From: Limanda limanda
Taxonomy: Eukaryota; Chordata; Actinopteri; Pleuronectiformes; Pleuronectidae
NCBI RefSeq assembly: GCF_963576545.1
Contig: NW_026870423.1
Coordinates: 372,001-436,000 of the forward strand
Direction of reading: 5' to 3'
DNA: 64,000 bases
Shown here piece by piece: positions 34,831 to 47,900 of this stretch; positions within the stretch are counted from its first letter, which is position 1, and the number at the start of each line of letters is the position of its first letter. The position numbers and the translations under genes are program-made. The notes beneath the pieces were generated by a model. It did not search any database and was not told the DNA's origin. It saw only the letters and a program-made list of their open reading frames with translations.

Positions 34831-37251
34831 AGGTCGGAGAGACTTGCAAGTAGGCTCTACCCCCACTAAATGGGGTAGCGCACATCGATCGGTACCATCC
34901 TTGAGCTTCTCCGACTTTCGGAAGGGTTAGGGTTAGGGTTAGGGATGAAAGCACATAGGAGAAAGAGATATTCTTGAATAACTTTTTTTGTGAAGGTCGG
35001 AGAGACTTGCAAGTAGGCTCTACCCCCACTAAATGGGGTAGCGCACATCGATCAGTACCATCATTGAGCTTCTCCGACTTTTGGAAGGGTTAGGGTTAGG
35101 GTTAGGGATGAAAGCACATAGGAGAAAGAGATATTCTTGAATAACCTTTTTTGTGAAGGTCGGAGAGACTTGCAAGTAGGCTCTACCCCCACTAAATGGG
35201 GTAGCGCGCATCGATCGGTACCATCCTTGAGCTTCTCCGACTTTCGGAAGGGTTAGGGTTAGGGTTAGGGATGAAAGCACATAGGAGAAAGAGATATTCT
35301 TGAATAACTTTTTTTGTGAAGGTCGGAGAGACTTGCAAGTAGGCTCTACCCCCACTAAATGGGGTAGCGCGCATCGATCGGTACCATCCTTGAGCTTCTC
35401 CGACTTTCGGAAGGGTTAGGGTTAGGGTTAGGGATGAAAGCACATAGGAGAAAGAGATATTCTTGAATAACTTTTTTTGTGAAGGTCGGAGAGACTTGCA
35501 AGTAGGCTCTACCCCCACTAAATGGGGTAGCGCGCATCGATCGGTACCATCCTTGAGCTTCTCCGACTTTCGGAAGGGTTAGGGTTAGGGTTAGGGATGA
35601 AAGCACATAGGAGAAAGAGATATTCTTGAATAACTTTTTTTGTGAAGGTCGGAGAGACTTGGAAAGTGGTTGCATCTGGACTAATTTGGGTCCTGCGGAT
35701 CGATTGGTACCATCCCCGAGTTTGTAAGACCTTCGGAAGAGGTCGACCGACGAAATTCCCCCAAATCTGAGGAGATATTCTTGAATAACTTTTTTTGTGA
35801 AGGTCGGAGAGACTTGCAAGTAGGCTCTACCCCCACTAAATGGGGTAGCGCGCATCGATCAGTACCATCCTTGAGCTTCTCCGACTTTTGGAAGGGTTAG
35901 GGTTAGGGTTAGGGATGAAAGCACATAGGAGAAAGAGATATTCTTGAATAACTTTTTTTGTGAAGGTCGGAGAGACTTGCAAGTAGGCTCTACCCCCACT
36001 AAATGGGGTAGCGCGCATCGATCGGTACCATCCTTGAGCTTCTCCGACTTTCGGAAGGGTTAGGGTTAGGGTTAGGGATGAAAGCACATAGGAGAAAGAG
36101 ATATTCTTGAATAACTTTTTTTGTGAAGGTCGGAGAGACTTGCAAGTAGGCTCTACCCCCACTAAATGGGGTAGCGCGCATCGATCGGTACCATCCTTGA
36201 GCTTCTCCGACTTTCGGAAGGGTTAGGGTTAGGGTTAGGGATGAAAGCACATAGGAGAAAGAGATATTCTTGAATAACTTTTTTTGTGAAGGTCGGAGAG
36301 ACTTGCAAGTAGGCTCTACCCCCACTAAATGGGGTAGCGCGCATCGATCGGTACCATCCTTGAGCTTCTCCGACTTTCGGAAGGGTTAGGGTTAGGGTTA
36401 GGGATGAAAGCACATAGGAGAAAGAGATATTCTTGAATAACTTTTTTTGTGAAGGTCGGAGAGACTTGGAAAGTGGTTGCATCTGGACTAATTTGGGTCC
36501 TGCGGATCGATTGGTACCATCCCCGAGCTTGTACGACCTTCGGAAGAGGTCGACCGACGAAATTCCCCCAAATCTGAGGAGATATTCTTGAATAACTTTT
36601 TTTGTGAAGGTCGGAGAGACTTGCAAGTAGGCTCTACCCCCACTAAATGGGGTAGCGCACATCGATCGGTACCATCCTTGAGCTTCTCCGACTTTCGGAA
36701 GGGTTAGGGTTAGGGTTAGGGATGAAAGCACATAGGAGAAAGAGATATTCTTGAATAACTTTTTTTGTGAAGGTCGGAGAGACTTGCAAGTAGGCTCTAC
36801 CCCCACTAAATGGGGTAGCGCGCATCGATCGGTACCATCCTTGAGCTTCTCCGACTTTCGGAAGGGTTAGGGTTAGGGTTAGGGATGAAAGCACATAGGA
36901 GAAAGAGATATTCTTGAATAACTTTTTTTGTGAAGGTCGGAGAGACTTGGAAAGTGGTTGCATCTGGACTAATTTGGGTCCTGCGGATCGATTGGTACCA
37001 TCCCCGAGCTTGTACGACCTTCGGAAGAGGTCGACCGACGAAATTCCCCCAAATCTGAGGAGATATTCTTGAATAACTTTTTTTGTGAAGGTCGGAGAGA
37101 CTTGCAAGTAGGCTCTACCCCCACTAAATGGGGTAGCGCACATCGATCGGTACCATCCTTGAGCTTCTCCGACTTTCGGAAGGGTTAGGGTTAGGGTTAG
37201 GGATGAAAGCACATAGGAGAAAGAGATATTCTTGAATAACTTTTTTTGTGA
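34676..37251 (+). repeat. 3709-bp-offset duplication, left copy
   Basis: Matches 38385-40960. Shared rare markers: CATCATTGAG with G52A/G61A/C89T/CT6 (34994 and 38703), GTTTGTAAG B (35646 and 39355), and an A with G61A and C89T but intact T7 (35801 and 39510). Past 37251 the A monomers differ (37252 has G61A and CT6, 40961 has neither). Confidence 0.83.
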
Positions 37252-38384
37252 AGGTCGGAGAGACTTGCAAGTAGGCTCTACCCCCACTAAATGGGGTAGC
37301 GCGCATCGATCAGTACCATCCTTGAGCTTCTCCGACTTTTGGAAGGGTTAGGGTTAGGGTTAGGGATGAAAGCACATAGGAGAAAGAGATATTCTTGAAT
37401 AACCTTTTTTGTGAAGGTCGGAGAGACTTGCAAGTAGGCTCTACCCCCACTAAATGGGGTAGCGCGCATCGATCGGTACCATCCTTGAGCTTCTCCGACT
37501 TTCGGAAGGGTTAGGGTTAGGGTTAGGGATGAAAGCACATAGGAGAAAGAGATATTCTTGAATAACTTTTTTTGTGAAGGTCGGAGAGACTTGCAAGTAG
37601 GCTCTACCCCCACTAAATGGGGTAGCGCGCATCGATCGGTACCATCCTTGAGCTTCTCCGACTTTCGGAAGGGTTAGGGTTAGGGTTAGGGATGAAAGCA
37701 CATAGGAGAAAGAGATATTCTTGAATAACTTTTTTTGTGAAGGTCGGAGAGACTTGCAAGTAGGCTCTACCCCCACTAAATGGGGTAGCGCGCATCGATC
37801 GGTACCATCCTTGAGCTTCTCCGACTTTCGGAAGGGTTAGGGTTAGGGTTAGGGATGAAAGCACATAGGAGAAAGAGATATTCTTGAATAACTTTTTTTG
37901 TGAAGGTCGGAGAGACTTGGAAAGTGGTTGCATCTGGACTAATTTGGGTCCTGCGGATCGATTGGTACCATCCCCGAGCTTGTACGACCTTCGGAAGAGG
38001 TCGACCGACGAAATTCCCCCAAATCTGAGGAGATATTCTTGAATAACTTTTTTTGTGAAGGTCGGAGAGACTTGCAAGTAGGCTCTACCCCCACTAAATG
38101 GGGTAGCGCACATCGATCGGTACCATCCTTGAGCTTCTCCGACTTTCGGAAGGGTTAGGGTTAGGGTTAGGGATGAAAGCACATAGGAGAAAGAGATATT
38201 CTTGAATAACTTTTTTTGTGAAGGTCGGAGAGACTTGCAAGTAGGCTCTACCCCCACTAAATGGGGTAGCGCGCATCGATCGGTACCATCCTTGAGCTTC
38301 TCCGACTTTCGGAAGGGTTAGGGTTAGGGTTAGGGATGAAAGCACATAGGAGAAAGAGATATTCTTGAATAACTTTTTTTGTGA

Positions 38385-40960
38385 AGGTCGGAGAGACTTG
38401 GAAAGTGGTTGCATCTGGACTAATTTGGGTCCTGCGGATCGATTGGTACCATCCCCGAGCTTGTACGACCTTCGGAAGAGGTCGACCGACGAAATTCCCC
38501 CAAATCTGAGGAGATATTCTTGAATAACTTTTTTTGTGAAGGTCGGAGAGACTTGCAAGTAGGCTCTACCCCCACTAAATGGGGTAGCGCACATCGATCG
38601 GTACCATCCTTGAGCTTCTCCGACTTTCGGAAGGGTTAGGGTTAGGGTTAGGGATGAAAGCACATAGGAGAAAGAGATATTCTTGAATAACTTTTTTTGT
38701 GAAGGTCGGAGAGACTTGCAAGTAGGCTCTACCCCCACTAAATGGGGTAGCGCACATCGATCAGTACCATCATTGAGCTTCTCCGACTTTTGGAAGGGTT
38801 AGGGTTAGGGTTAGGGATGAAAGCACATAGGAGAAAGAGATATTCTTGAATAACCTTTTTTGTGAAGGTCGGAGAGACTTGCAAGTAGGCTCTACCCCCA
38901 CTAAATGGGGTAGCGCGCATCGATCGGTACCATCCTTGAGCTTCTCCGACTTTCGGAAGGGTTAGGGTTAGGGTTAGGGATGAAAGCACATAGGAGAAAG
39001 AGATATTCTTGAATAACTTTTTTTGTGAAGGTCGGAGAGACTTGCAAGTAGGCTCTACCCCCACTAAATGGGGTAGCGCGCATCGATCGGTACCATCCTT
39101 GAGCTTCTCCGACTTTCGGAAGGGTTAGGGTTAGGGTTAGGGATGAAAGCACATAGGAGAAAGAGATATTCTTGAATAACTTTTTTTGTGAAGGTCGGAG
39201 AGACTTGCAAGTAGGCTCTACCCCCACTAAATGGGGTAGCGCGCATCGATCGGTACCATCCTTGAGCTTCTCCGACTTTCGGAAGGGTTAGGGTTAGGGT
39301 TAGGGATGAAAGCACATAGGAGAAAGAGATATTCTTGAATAACTTTTTTTGTGAAGGTCGGAGAGACTTGGAAAGTGGTTGCATCTGGACTAATTTGGGT
39401 CCTGCGGATCGATTGGTACCATCCCCGAGTTTGTAAGACCTTCGGAAGAGGTCGACCGACGAAATTCCCCCAAATCTGAGGAGATATTCTTGAATAACTT
39501 TTTTTGTGAAGGTCGGAGAGACTTGCAAGTAGGCTCTACCCCCACTAAATGGGGTAGCGCGCATCGATCAGTACCATCCTTGAGCTTCTCCGACTTTTGG
39601 AAGGGTTAGGGTTAGGGTTAGGGATGAAAGCACATAGGAGAAAGAGATATTCTTGAATAACTTTTTTTGTGAAGGTCGGAGAGACTTGCAAGTAGGCTCT
39701 ACCCCCACTAAATGGGGTAGCGCGCATCGATCGGTACCATCCTTGAGCTTCTCCGACTTTCGGAAGGGTTAGGGTTAGGGTTAGGGATGAAAGCACATAG
39801 GAGAAAGAGATATTCTTGAATAACTTTTTTTGTGAAGGTCGGAGAGACTTGCAAGTAGGCTCTACCCCCACTAAATGGGGTAGCGCGCATCGATCGGTAC
39901 CATCCTTGAGCTTCTCCGACTTTCGGAAGGGTTAGGGTTAGGGTTAGGGATGAAAGCACATAGGAGAAAGAGATATTCTTGAATAACTTTTTTTGTGAAG
40001 GTCGGAGAGACTTGCAAGTAGGCTCTACCCCCACTAAATGGGGTAGCGCGCATCGATCGGTACCATCCTTGAGCTTCTCCGACTTTCGGAAGGGTTAGGG
40101 TTAGGGTTAGGGATGAAAGCACATAGGAGAAAGAGATATTCTTGAATAACTTTTTTTGTGAAGGTCGGAGAGACTTGGAAAGTGGTTGCATCTGGACTAA
40201 TTTGGGTCCTGCGGATCGATTGGTACCATCCCCGAGCTTGTACGACCTTCGGAAGAGGTCGACCGACGAAATTCCCCCAAATCTGAGGAGATATTCTTGA
40301 ATAACTTTTTTTGTGAAGGTCGGAGAGACTTGCAAGTAGGCTCTACCCCCACTAAATGGGGTAGCGCACATCGATCGGTACCATCCTTGAGCTTCTCCGA
40401 CTTTCGGAAGGGTTAGGGTTAGGGTTAGGGATGAAAGCACATAGGAGAAAGAGATATTCTTGAATAACTTTTTTTGTGAAGGTCGGAGAGACTTGCAAGT
40501 AGGCTCTACCCCCACTAAATGGGGTAGCGCGCATCGATCGGTACCATCCTTGAGCTTCTCCGACTTTCGGAAGGGTTAGGGTTAGGGTTAGGGATGAAAG
40601 CACATAGGAGAAAGAGATATTCTTGAATAACTTTTTTTGTGAAGGTCGGAGAGACTTGGAAAGTGGTTGCATCTGGACTAATTTGGGTCCTGCGGATCGA
40701 TTGGTACCATCCCCGAGCTTGTACGCCCTTCGGAAGAGGTCGACCGACGAAATTCCCCCAAATCTGAGGAGATATTCTTGAATAACTTTTTTTGTGAAGG
40801 TCGGAGAGACTTGCAAGTAGGCTCTACCCCCACTAAATGGGGTAGCGCACATCGATCGGTACCATCCTTGAGCTTCTCCGACTTTCGGAAGGGTTAGGGT
40901 TAGGGTTAGGGATGAAAGCACATAGGAGAAAGAGATATTCTTGAATAACTTTTTTTGTGA
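38385..40960 (+). repeat. 3709-bp-offset duplication, right copy
   Basis: Homologous to 34676-37251. A further partial copy of its left end (B, G52A monomer, CATCATTGAG monomer) lies at 47572-48541, offset 9187 bp, but there the following B is of the common subtype. Confidence 0.82.
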
Positions 40961-43536
40961 AGGTCGGAGAGACTTGCAAGTAGGCTCTACCCCCACTAAA
41001 TGGGGTAGCGCGCATCGATCGGTACCATCCTTGAGCTTCTCCGACTTTTGGAAGGGTTAGGGTTAGGGTTAGGGATGAAAGCACATAGGAGAAAGAGATA
41101 TTCTTGAATAACTTTTTTTGTGAAGGTCGGAGAGACTTGCAAGTAGGCTCTACCCCCACTAAATGGGGTAGCGCGCATCGATCGGTACCATCCTTGAGCT
41201 TCTCCGACTTTCGGAAGGGTTAGGGTTAGGGTTAGGGATGAAAGCACATAGGAGAAAGAGATATTCTTGAATAACTTTTTTTGTGAAGGTCGGAGAGACT
41301 TGCAAGTAGGCTCTACCCCCACTAAATGGGGTAGCGCGCATCGATCGGTACCATCCTTGAGCTTCTCCGACTTTCGGAAGGGTTAGGGTTAGGGTTAGGG
41401 ATGAAAGCACATAGGAGAAAGAGATATTCTTGAATAACTTTTTTTGTGAAGGTCGGAGAGACTTGCAAGTAGGCTCTACCCCCACTAAATGGGGTAGCGC
41501 GCATCGATCGGTACCATCCTTGAGCTTCTCCGACTTTCGGAAGGGTTAGGGTTAGGGTTAGGGATGAAAGCACATAGGAGAAAGAGATATTCTTGAATAA
41601 CTTTTTTTGTGAAGGTCGGAGAGACTTGGAAAGTGGTTGCATCTGGACTAATTTGGGTCCTGCGGATCGATTGGTACCATCCCCGAGTTTGTAAGACCTT
41701 CGGAAGAGGTCGACCGACGAAATTCCCCCAAATCTGAGGAGATATTCTTGAATAACTTTTTTTGTGAAGGTCGGAGAGACTTGCAAGTAGGCTCTACCCC
41801 CACTAAATGGGGTAGCGCACATCGATCGGTACCATCCTTGAGCTTCTCCGACTTTCGGAAGGGTTAGGGTTAGGGTTAGGGATGAAAGCACATAGGAGAA
41901 AGAGATATTCTTGAATAACTTTTTTTGTGAAGGTCGGAGAGACTTGCAAGTAGGCTCTACCCCCACTAAATGGGGTAGCGCGCATCGATCGGTACCATCC
42001 TTGAGCTTCTCCGACTTTCGGAAGGGTTAGGGTTAGGGTTAGGGATGAAAGCACATAGGAGAAAGAGATATTCTTGAATAACTTTTTTTGTGAAGGTCGG
42101 AGAGACTTGGAAAGTGGTTGCATCTGGACTAATTTGGGTCCTGCGGATCGATTGGTACCATCCCCGAGCTTGTACGACCTTCGGAAGAGGTCGACCGACG
42201 AAATTCCCCCAAATCTGAGGAGATATTCTTGAATAACTTTTTTTGTGAAGGTCGGAGAGACTTGCAAGTAGGCTCTACCCCCACTAAATGGGGTAGCGCA
42301 CATCGATCGGTACCATCCTTGAGCTTCTCCGACTTTCGGAAGGGTTAGGGTTAGGGTTAGGGATGAAAGCACATAGGAGAAAGAGATATTCTTGAATAAC
42401 TTTTTTTGTGAAGGTCGGAGAGACTTGCAAGTAGGCTCTACCCCCACTAAATGGGGTAACGCGCATCGATCGGTACCATCCTTGAGCTTCTCCGACTTTC
42501 GGAAGGGTTAGGGTTAGGGTTAGGGATGAAAGCACATAGGAGAAAGAGATATTCTTGAATAACTTTTTTTGTGAAGGTCGGAGAGACTTGCAAGTAGGCT
42601 CTACCCCCACTAAATGGGGTAGTGCGCATCGATCGGTACCATCCTTGAGCTTCTCCGACTTTCGGAAGGGTTAGGGTTAGGGTTAGGGATGAAAGCACAT
42701 AGGAGAAAGAGATATTCTTGAATAACTTTTTTTGTGAAGGTCGGAGAGACTTGCAAGTAGGCTCTACCCCCACTAAATGGGGTAGCGCGCATCGATCGGT
42801 ACCATCCTTGAGCTTTTCCGACTTTCGGAAGGGTTAGGGTTAGGGTTAGGGATGAAAGCACATAGGAGAAAGAGATATTCTTGAATAACTTTTTTTGTGA
42901 AGGTCGGAGAGACTTGGAAAGTGGTTGCATCTGGACTAATTTGGGTCCTGCAGATCGATTGCTACCATCCCCGAGCTTGTACGACCTTCGGAAGAGGTCG
43001 ACCGACGAAATTCCCCCAAATCTGAGGAGATATTCTTGAATAACTTTTTTTGTGAAGGTCGGAGAGACTTGCAAGTAGGCTCTACCCCCACTAAATGGGG
43101 TAGCGCGCATCGATCGGTACCATCCTTGAGCTTCTCCGACTTTCGGAAGGGATAGGGTTAGGGTTAGGGATGAAAGCACATAGGAGAAAGAGATATTCTT
43201 GAATAACTTTTTTTGTGAAGGTCGGAGAGACTTGGAAAGTGGTTGCATCTGGACTAATTTGGGTCCTGCGGATCGATTGGTACCATCCCCGAGCTTGTAC
43301 GACCTTCGGAAGATGTCGACCGACGAAATTCCCCCAAATCTGAGGAGATATTCTTGAATAACTTTTTTTGTGAAGGTCGGAGAGACTTGCAAGTAGGCTG
43401 TACCCCCACTAAATGGGGTTGCGCGCATCGATCGGTACCATCCTTGAGCTTCTCCGACTTTCGGAAGGGTTAGGGTTAGGGTTAGGGATGAAAGCACATA
43501 GGAGAAAGAGATATTCTTGAATAACTTTTTTTGTGA
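40162..43536 (+). repeat. Long-range copied segment, member 2
   Basis: Carries the same marker order: GTTTGTAAG B (41613), G48A (42412), C49T (42575), C79T (42738), CAG/G61C B (42901), C27G/A47T A (43374). Unlike member 1, the A at 43056 has GGGATAGGG in its telomere tract; this change is shared with the A at 34195, which also follows a CAG/G61C B. Confidence 0.85.
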
Positions 43537-44987
43537 AGGTCGGAGAGACTTGCAAGTAGGCTGTACCCCCACTAAATGGGGTTGCGCGCATCGATCGGTA
43601 CCATCCTTGAGCTTCTCCGACTTTCGGAAGGGTTAGGGTTAGGGTTAGGGATGAAAGCACATAGGAGAAAGAGATATTCTTGAATAACTTTTTTTGTGAA
43701 GGTCGGAGAGACTTGCAAGTAGGCTCTACCCCCACTAAATGGGGTAACGCGCATCGATCGGTACCATCCTTGAGCTTCTCCGACTTTCGGAAGGGTTAGG
43801 GTTAGGGTTAGGGATGAAAGCACATAGGAGAAAGAGATATTCTTGAATAACTTTTTTTGTGAAGGTCGGAGAGACTTGCAAGTAGGCTCTACCCCCACTA
43901 AATGGGGTAGTGCGCATCGATCGGTACCATCCTTGAGCTTCTCCGACTTTCGGAAGGGTTAGGGTTAGGGTTAGGGATGAAAGCACATAGGAGAAAGAGA
44001 TATTCTTGAATAACTTTTTTTGTGAAGGTCGGAGAGACTTGCAAGTAGGCTCTACCCCCACTAAATGGGGTAGCGCGCATCGATCGGTACCATCCTTGAG
44101 CTTTTCCGACTTTCGGAAGGGTTAGGGTTAGGGTTAGGGATGAAAGCACATAGGAGAAAGAGATATTCTTGAATAACTTTTTTTGTGAAGGTCGGAGAGA
44201 CTTGGAAAGTGGTTGCATCTGGACTAATTTGGGTCCTGCAGATCGATTGCTACCATCCCCGAGCTTGTACGACCTTCGGAAGAGGTCGACCGACGAAATT
44301 CCCCCAAATCTGAGGAGATATTCTTGAATAACTTTTTTTGTGAAGGTCGGAGAGACTTGCAAGTAGGCTCTACCCCCACTAAATGGGGTAGCGCGCATCG
44401 ATCGGTACCATCCTTGAGCTTCTCCGACTTTCGGAAGGGTTAGGGTTAGGGTTAGGGATGAAAGCACATAGGAGAAAGAGATATTCTTGAATAACTTTTT
44501 TTGTGAAGGTCGGAGAGACTTGGAAAGTGGTTGCATCTGGACTAATTTGGGTCCTGCGGATCGATTGGTACCATCCCCGAGCTTGTACGACCTTCGGAAG
44601 AGGTCGACCGACGAAATTCCCCCAAATCTGAGGAGATATTCTTGAATAACTTTTTTTGTGAAGGTCGGAGAGACTTGCAAGTAGGCTGTACCCCCACTAA
44701 ATGGGGTTGCGCGCATCGATCGGTACCATCCTTGAGCTTCTCCGACTTTCGGAAGGGTTAGGGTTAGGGTTAGGGATGAAAGCACATAGGAGAAAGAGAT
44801 ATTCTTGAATAACTTTTTTTGTGAAGGTCGGAGAGACTTGCAAGTAGGCTCTACCCCCACTAAATGGGGTAGCGCGCATCGATCGGTACCATCCTTGAGC
44901 TTCTCCGACTTTCGGAAGGGTTAGGGTTAGGGTTAGGGATGAAAGCACATAGGAGAAAGAGATATTCTTGAATAACTTTTTTTGTGA
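42412..44987 (+). repeat. Tandem duplication of 1288 bp (42412-43699 and 43700-44987)
   Basis: Each half has A(G48A), A(C49T), A(C79T), B(CAG/G61C), A, B, A(C27G/A47T) and one more A. The monomer at 43537 also carries C27G/A47T, while its partner at 44825 is plain. The GGGATAGGG change is in the left half only (43056) and not at 44344. This looks like a recent unequal-exchange product with later local conversion. Confidence 0.85.
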
Positions 44988-47900
44988 AGGTCGGAGAGAC
45001 TTGCAAGTAGGCTCTACCCCCACTAAATGGGGTAGCGCGCATCGATCGGTACCATCCTTGAGCTTCTCCGACTTTCGGAAGGGTTAGGGTTAGGGTTAGG
45101 GATGAAAGCACATAGGAGAAAGAGATATTCTTGAATAACTTTTTTTGTGAAGGTCGGAGAGACTTGGAAAGTGGTTGCATCTGGACTAATTTGGGTCCTG
45201 CGGATCGATTGGTACCATCCCCGAGCTTGTACGACCTTCGGAAGAGGTCGACCGACGAAATTCCCCCAAATCTGAGGAGATATTCTTGAATAACTTTTTT
45301 TGTGAAGGTCGGAGAGACTTGCAAGTAGGCTCTACCCCCACTAAATGGAGTAGCGCACATCGATCGGTACCATCCTTGAGCTTCTCCGACTTTCGGAAGG
45401 GTTAGGGTTAGGGTTAGGGATGAAAGCACATAGGAGAAAGAGATATTCTTGAATAACTTTTTTTGTGAAGGTCGGAGAGACTTGCAAGTAGGCTCTACCC
45501 CCACTAAATGGGGTAGCGCGCATCGATCAGTACCATCCTTGAGCTTCTCCGACTTTTGGAAGGGTTAGGGTTAGGGTTAGGGATGAAAGCACATAGGAGA
45601 AAGAGATATTCTTGAATAACCTTTTTTGTGAAGGTCGGAGAGACTTGCAAGTAGGCTCTACCCCCACTAAATGGGGTAGCGCGCATCGATCGGTACCATC
45701 CTTGAGCTTCTCCGACTTTCGGAAGGGTTAGGGTTAGGGTTAGGGATGAAAGCACATAGGAGAAAGAGATATTCTTGAATAACTTTTTTTGTGAAGGTCG
45801 GAGAGACTTGCAAGTAGGCTCTACCCCCACTAAATGGGGTAGCGCGCATCGATCGGTACCATCCTTGAGCTTCTCCGACTTTCGGAAGGGTTAGGGTTAG
45901 GGTTAGGGATGAAAGCACATAGGAGAAAGAGATATTCTTGAATAACTTTTTTTGTGAAGGTCGGAGAGACTTGCAAGTAGGCTCTACCCCCACTAAATGG
46001 GGTAGCGCGCATCGATCGGTACCATCCTTGAGCTTCTCCGACTTTCGGAAGGGTTAGGGTTAGGGTTAGGGATGAAAGCACATAGGAGAAAGAGATATTC
46101 TTGAATAACTTTTTTTGTGAAGGTCGGAGAGACTTGGAAAGTGGTTGCATCTGGACTAATTTGGGTCCTGCGGATCGATTGGTACCATCCCCGAGCTTGT
46201 ACGACCTTCGGAAGAGGTCGACCGACGAAATTCCCCCAAATCTGAGGAGATATTCTTGAATAACTTTTTTTGTGAAGGTCGGAGAGACTTGCAAGTAGGC
46301 TCTACCCCCACTAAATGGGGTAGCGCACATCGATCGGTACCATCCTTGAGCTTCTCCGACTTTCGGAAGGGTTAGGGTTAGGGTTAGGGATGAAAGCACA
46401 TAGGAGAAAGAGATATTCTTGAATAACTTTTTTTGTGAAGGTCGGAGAGACTTGCAAGTAGGCTCTACCCCCACTAAATGGGGTAGCGCGCATCGATCAG
46501 TACCATCCTTGAGCTTCTCCGACTTTTGGAAGGGTTAGGGTTAGGGTTAGGGATGAAAGCACATAGGAGAAAGAGATATTCTTGAATAACCTTTTTTGTG
46601 AAGGTCGGAGAGACTTGCAAGTAGGCTCTACCCCCACTAAATGGGGTAGCGCGCATCGATCGGTACCATCCTTGAGCTTCTCCGACTTTCGGAAGGGTTA
46701 GGGTTAGGGTTAGGGATGAAAGCACATAGGAGAAAGAGATATTCTTGAATAACTTTTTTTGTGAAGGTCGGAGAGACTTGCAAGTAGGCTCTACCCCCAC
46801 TAAATGGGGTAGCGCGCATCGATCGGTACCATCCTTGAGCTTCTCCGACTTTCGGAAGGGTTAGGGTTAGGGTTAGGGATGAAAGCACATAGGAGAAAGA
46901 GATATTCTTGAATAACTTTTTTTGTGAAGGTCGGAGAGACTTGCAAGTAGGCTCTACCCCCACTAAATGGGGCAGCGCGCATCGATCGGTACCATCCTTG
47001 AGCTTCTCCGACTTTCGGAAGGGTTAGGGTTAGGGTTAGGGATGAAAGCACATAGGAGAAAGAGATATTCTTGAATAACTTTTTTTGTGAAGGTCGGAGA
47101 GACTTGGAAAGTGGTTGCATCTGGACTAATTTGGGTCCTGCGGATCGATTGGTACCATCCCCGAGCTTGTACGACCTTCGGAAGAGGTCGACCGACGAAA
47201 TTCCCCCAAATCTGAGGAGATATTCTTGAATAACTTTTTTTGTGAAGGTCGGAGAGACTTGCAAGTAGGCTCTACCCCCACTAAATGGGGTAGCGCACAT
47301 CGATCGGTACCATCCTTGAGCTTCTCCGACTTTCGGAAGGGTTAGGGTTAGGGTTAGGGATGAAAGCACATAGGAGAAAGAGATATTCTTGAATAACTTT
47401 TTTTGTGAAGGTCGGAGAGACTTGCAAGTAGGCTCTACCCCCACTAAATGGGGTAGCGCGCATCGATCGGTACCATCCTTGAGCTTCTCCGACTTTCGGA
47501 AGGGTTAGGGTTAGGGTTAGGGATGAAAGCACATAGGAGAAAGAGATATTCTTGAATAACTTTTTTTGTGAAGGTCGGAGAGACTTGGAAAGTGGTTGCA
47601 TCTGGACTAATTTGGGTCCTGCGGATCGATTGGTACCATCCCCGAGCTTGTACGACCTTCGGAAGAGGTCGACCGACGAAATTCCCCCAAATCTGAGGAG
47701 ATATTCTTGAATAACTTTTTTTGTGAAGGTCGGAGAGACTTGCAAGTAGGCTCTACCCCCACTAAATGGGGTAGCGCACATCGATCGGTACCATCCTTGA
47801 GCTTCTCCGACTTTCGGAAGGGTTAGGGTTAGGGTTAGGGATGAAAGCACATAGGAGAAAGAGATATTCTTGAATAACTTTTTTTGTGAAGGTCGGAGAG

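Larger units (their letters stand above)
33431..35029 (-). other. Longest open frame (532 codons), judged non-coding
   Basis: This minus-strand frame is the longest in the window. It runs through the (AB)4 block as imperfect 106-residue repeats and ends at an in-frame TAG made from CATTTAG of an A monomer. Its length follows from arithmetic: A is 1 mod 3, B is 2 mod 3, and an AB dimer is 0 mod 3, so AB runs never shift frame. The C-strand telomere tract is stop-free in two of three frames (read as Leu-Thr or Asn-Pro). There is no recognisable domain, no signal peptide and no separate promoter. Shorter frames of 60, 108, 152, 166, 214 and 320 codons recur wherever the matching monomer order occurs. 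I see no reason to call it a gene. Confidence 0.9.
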
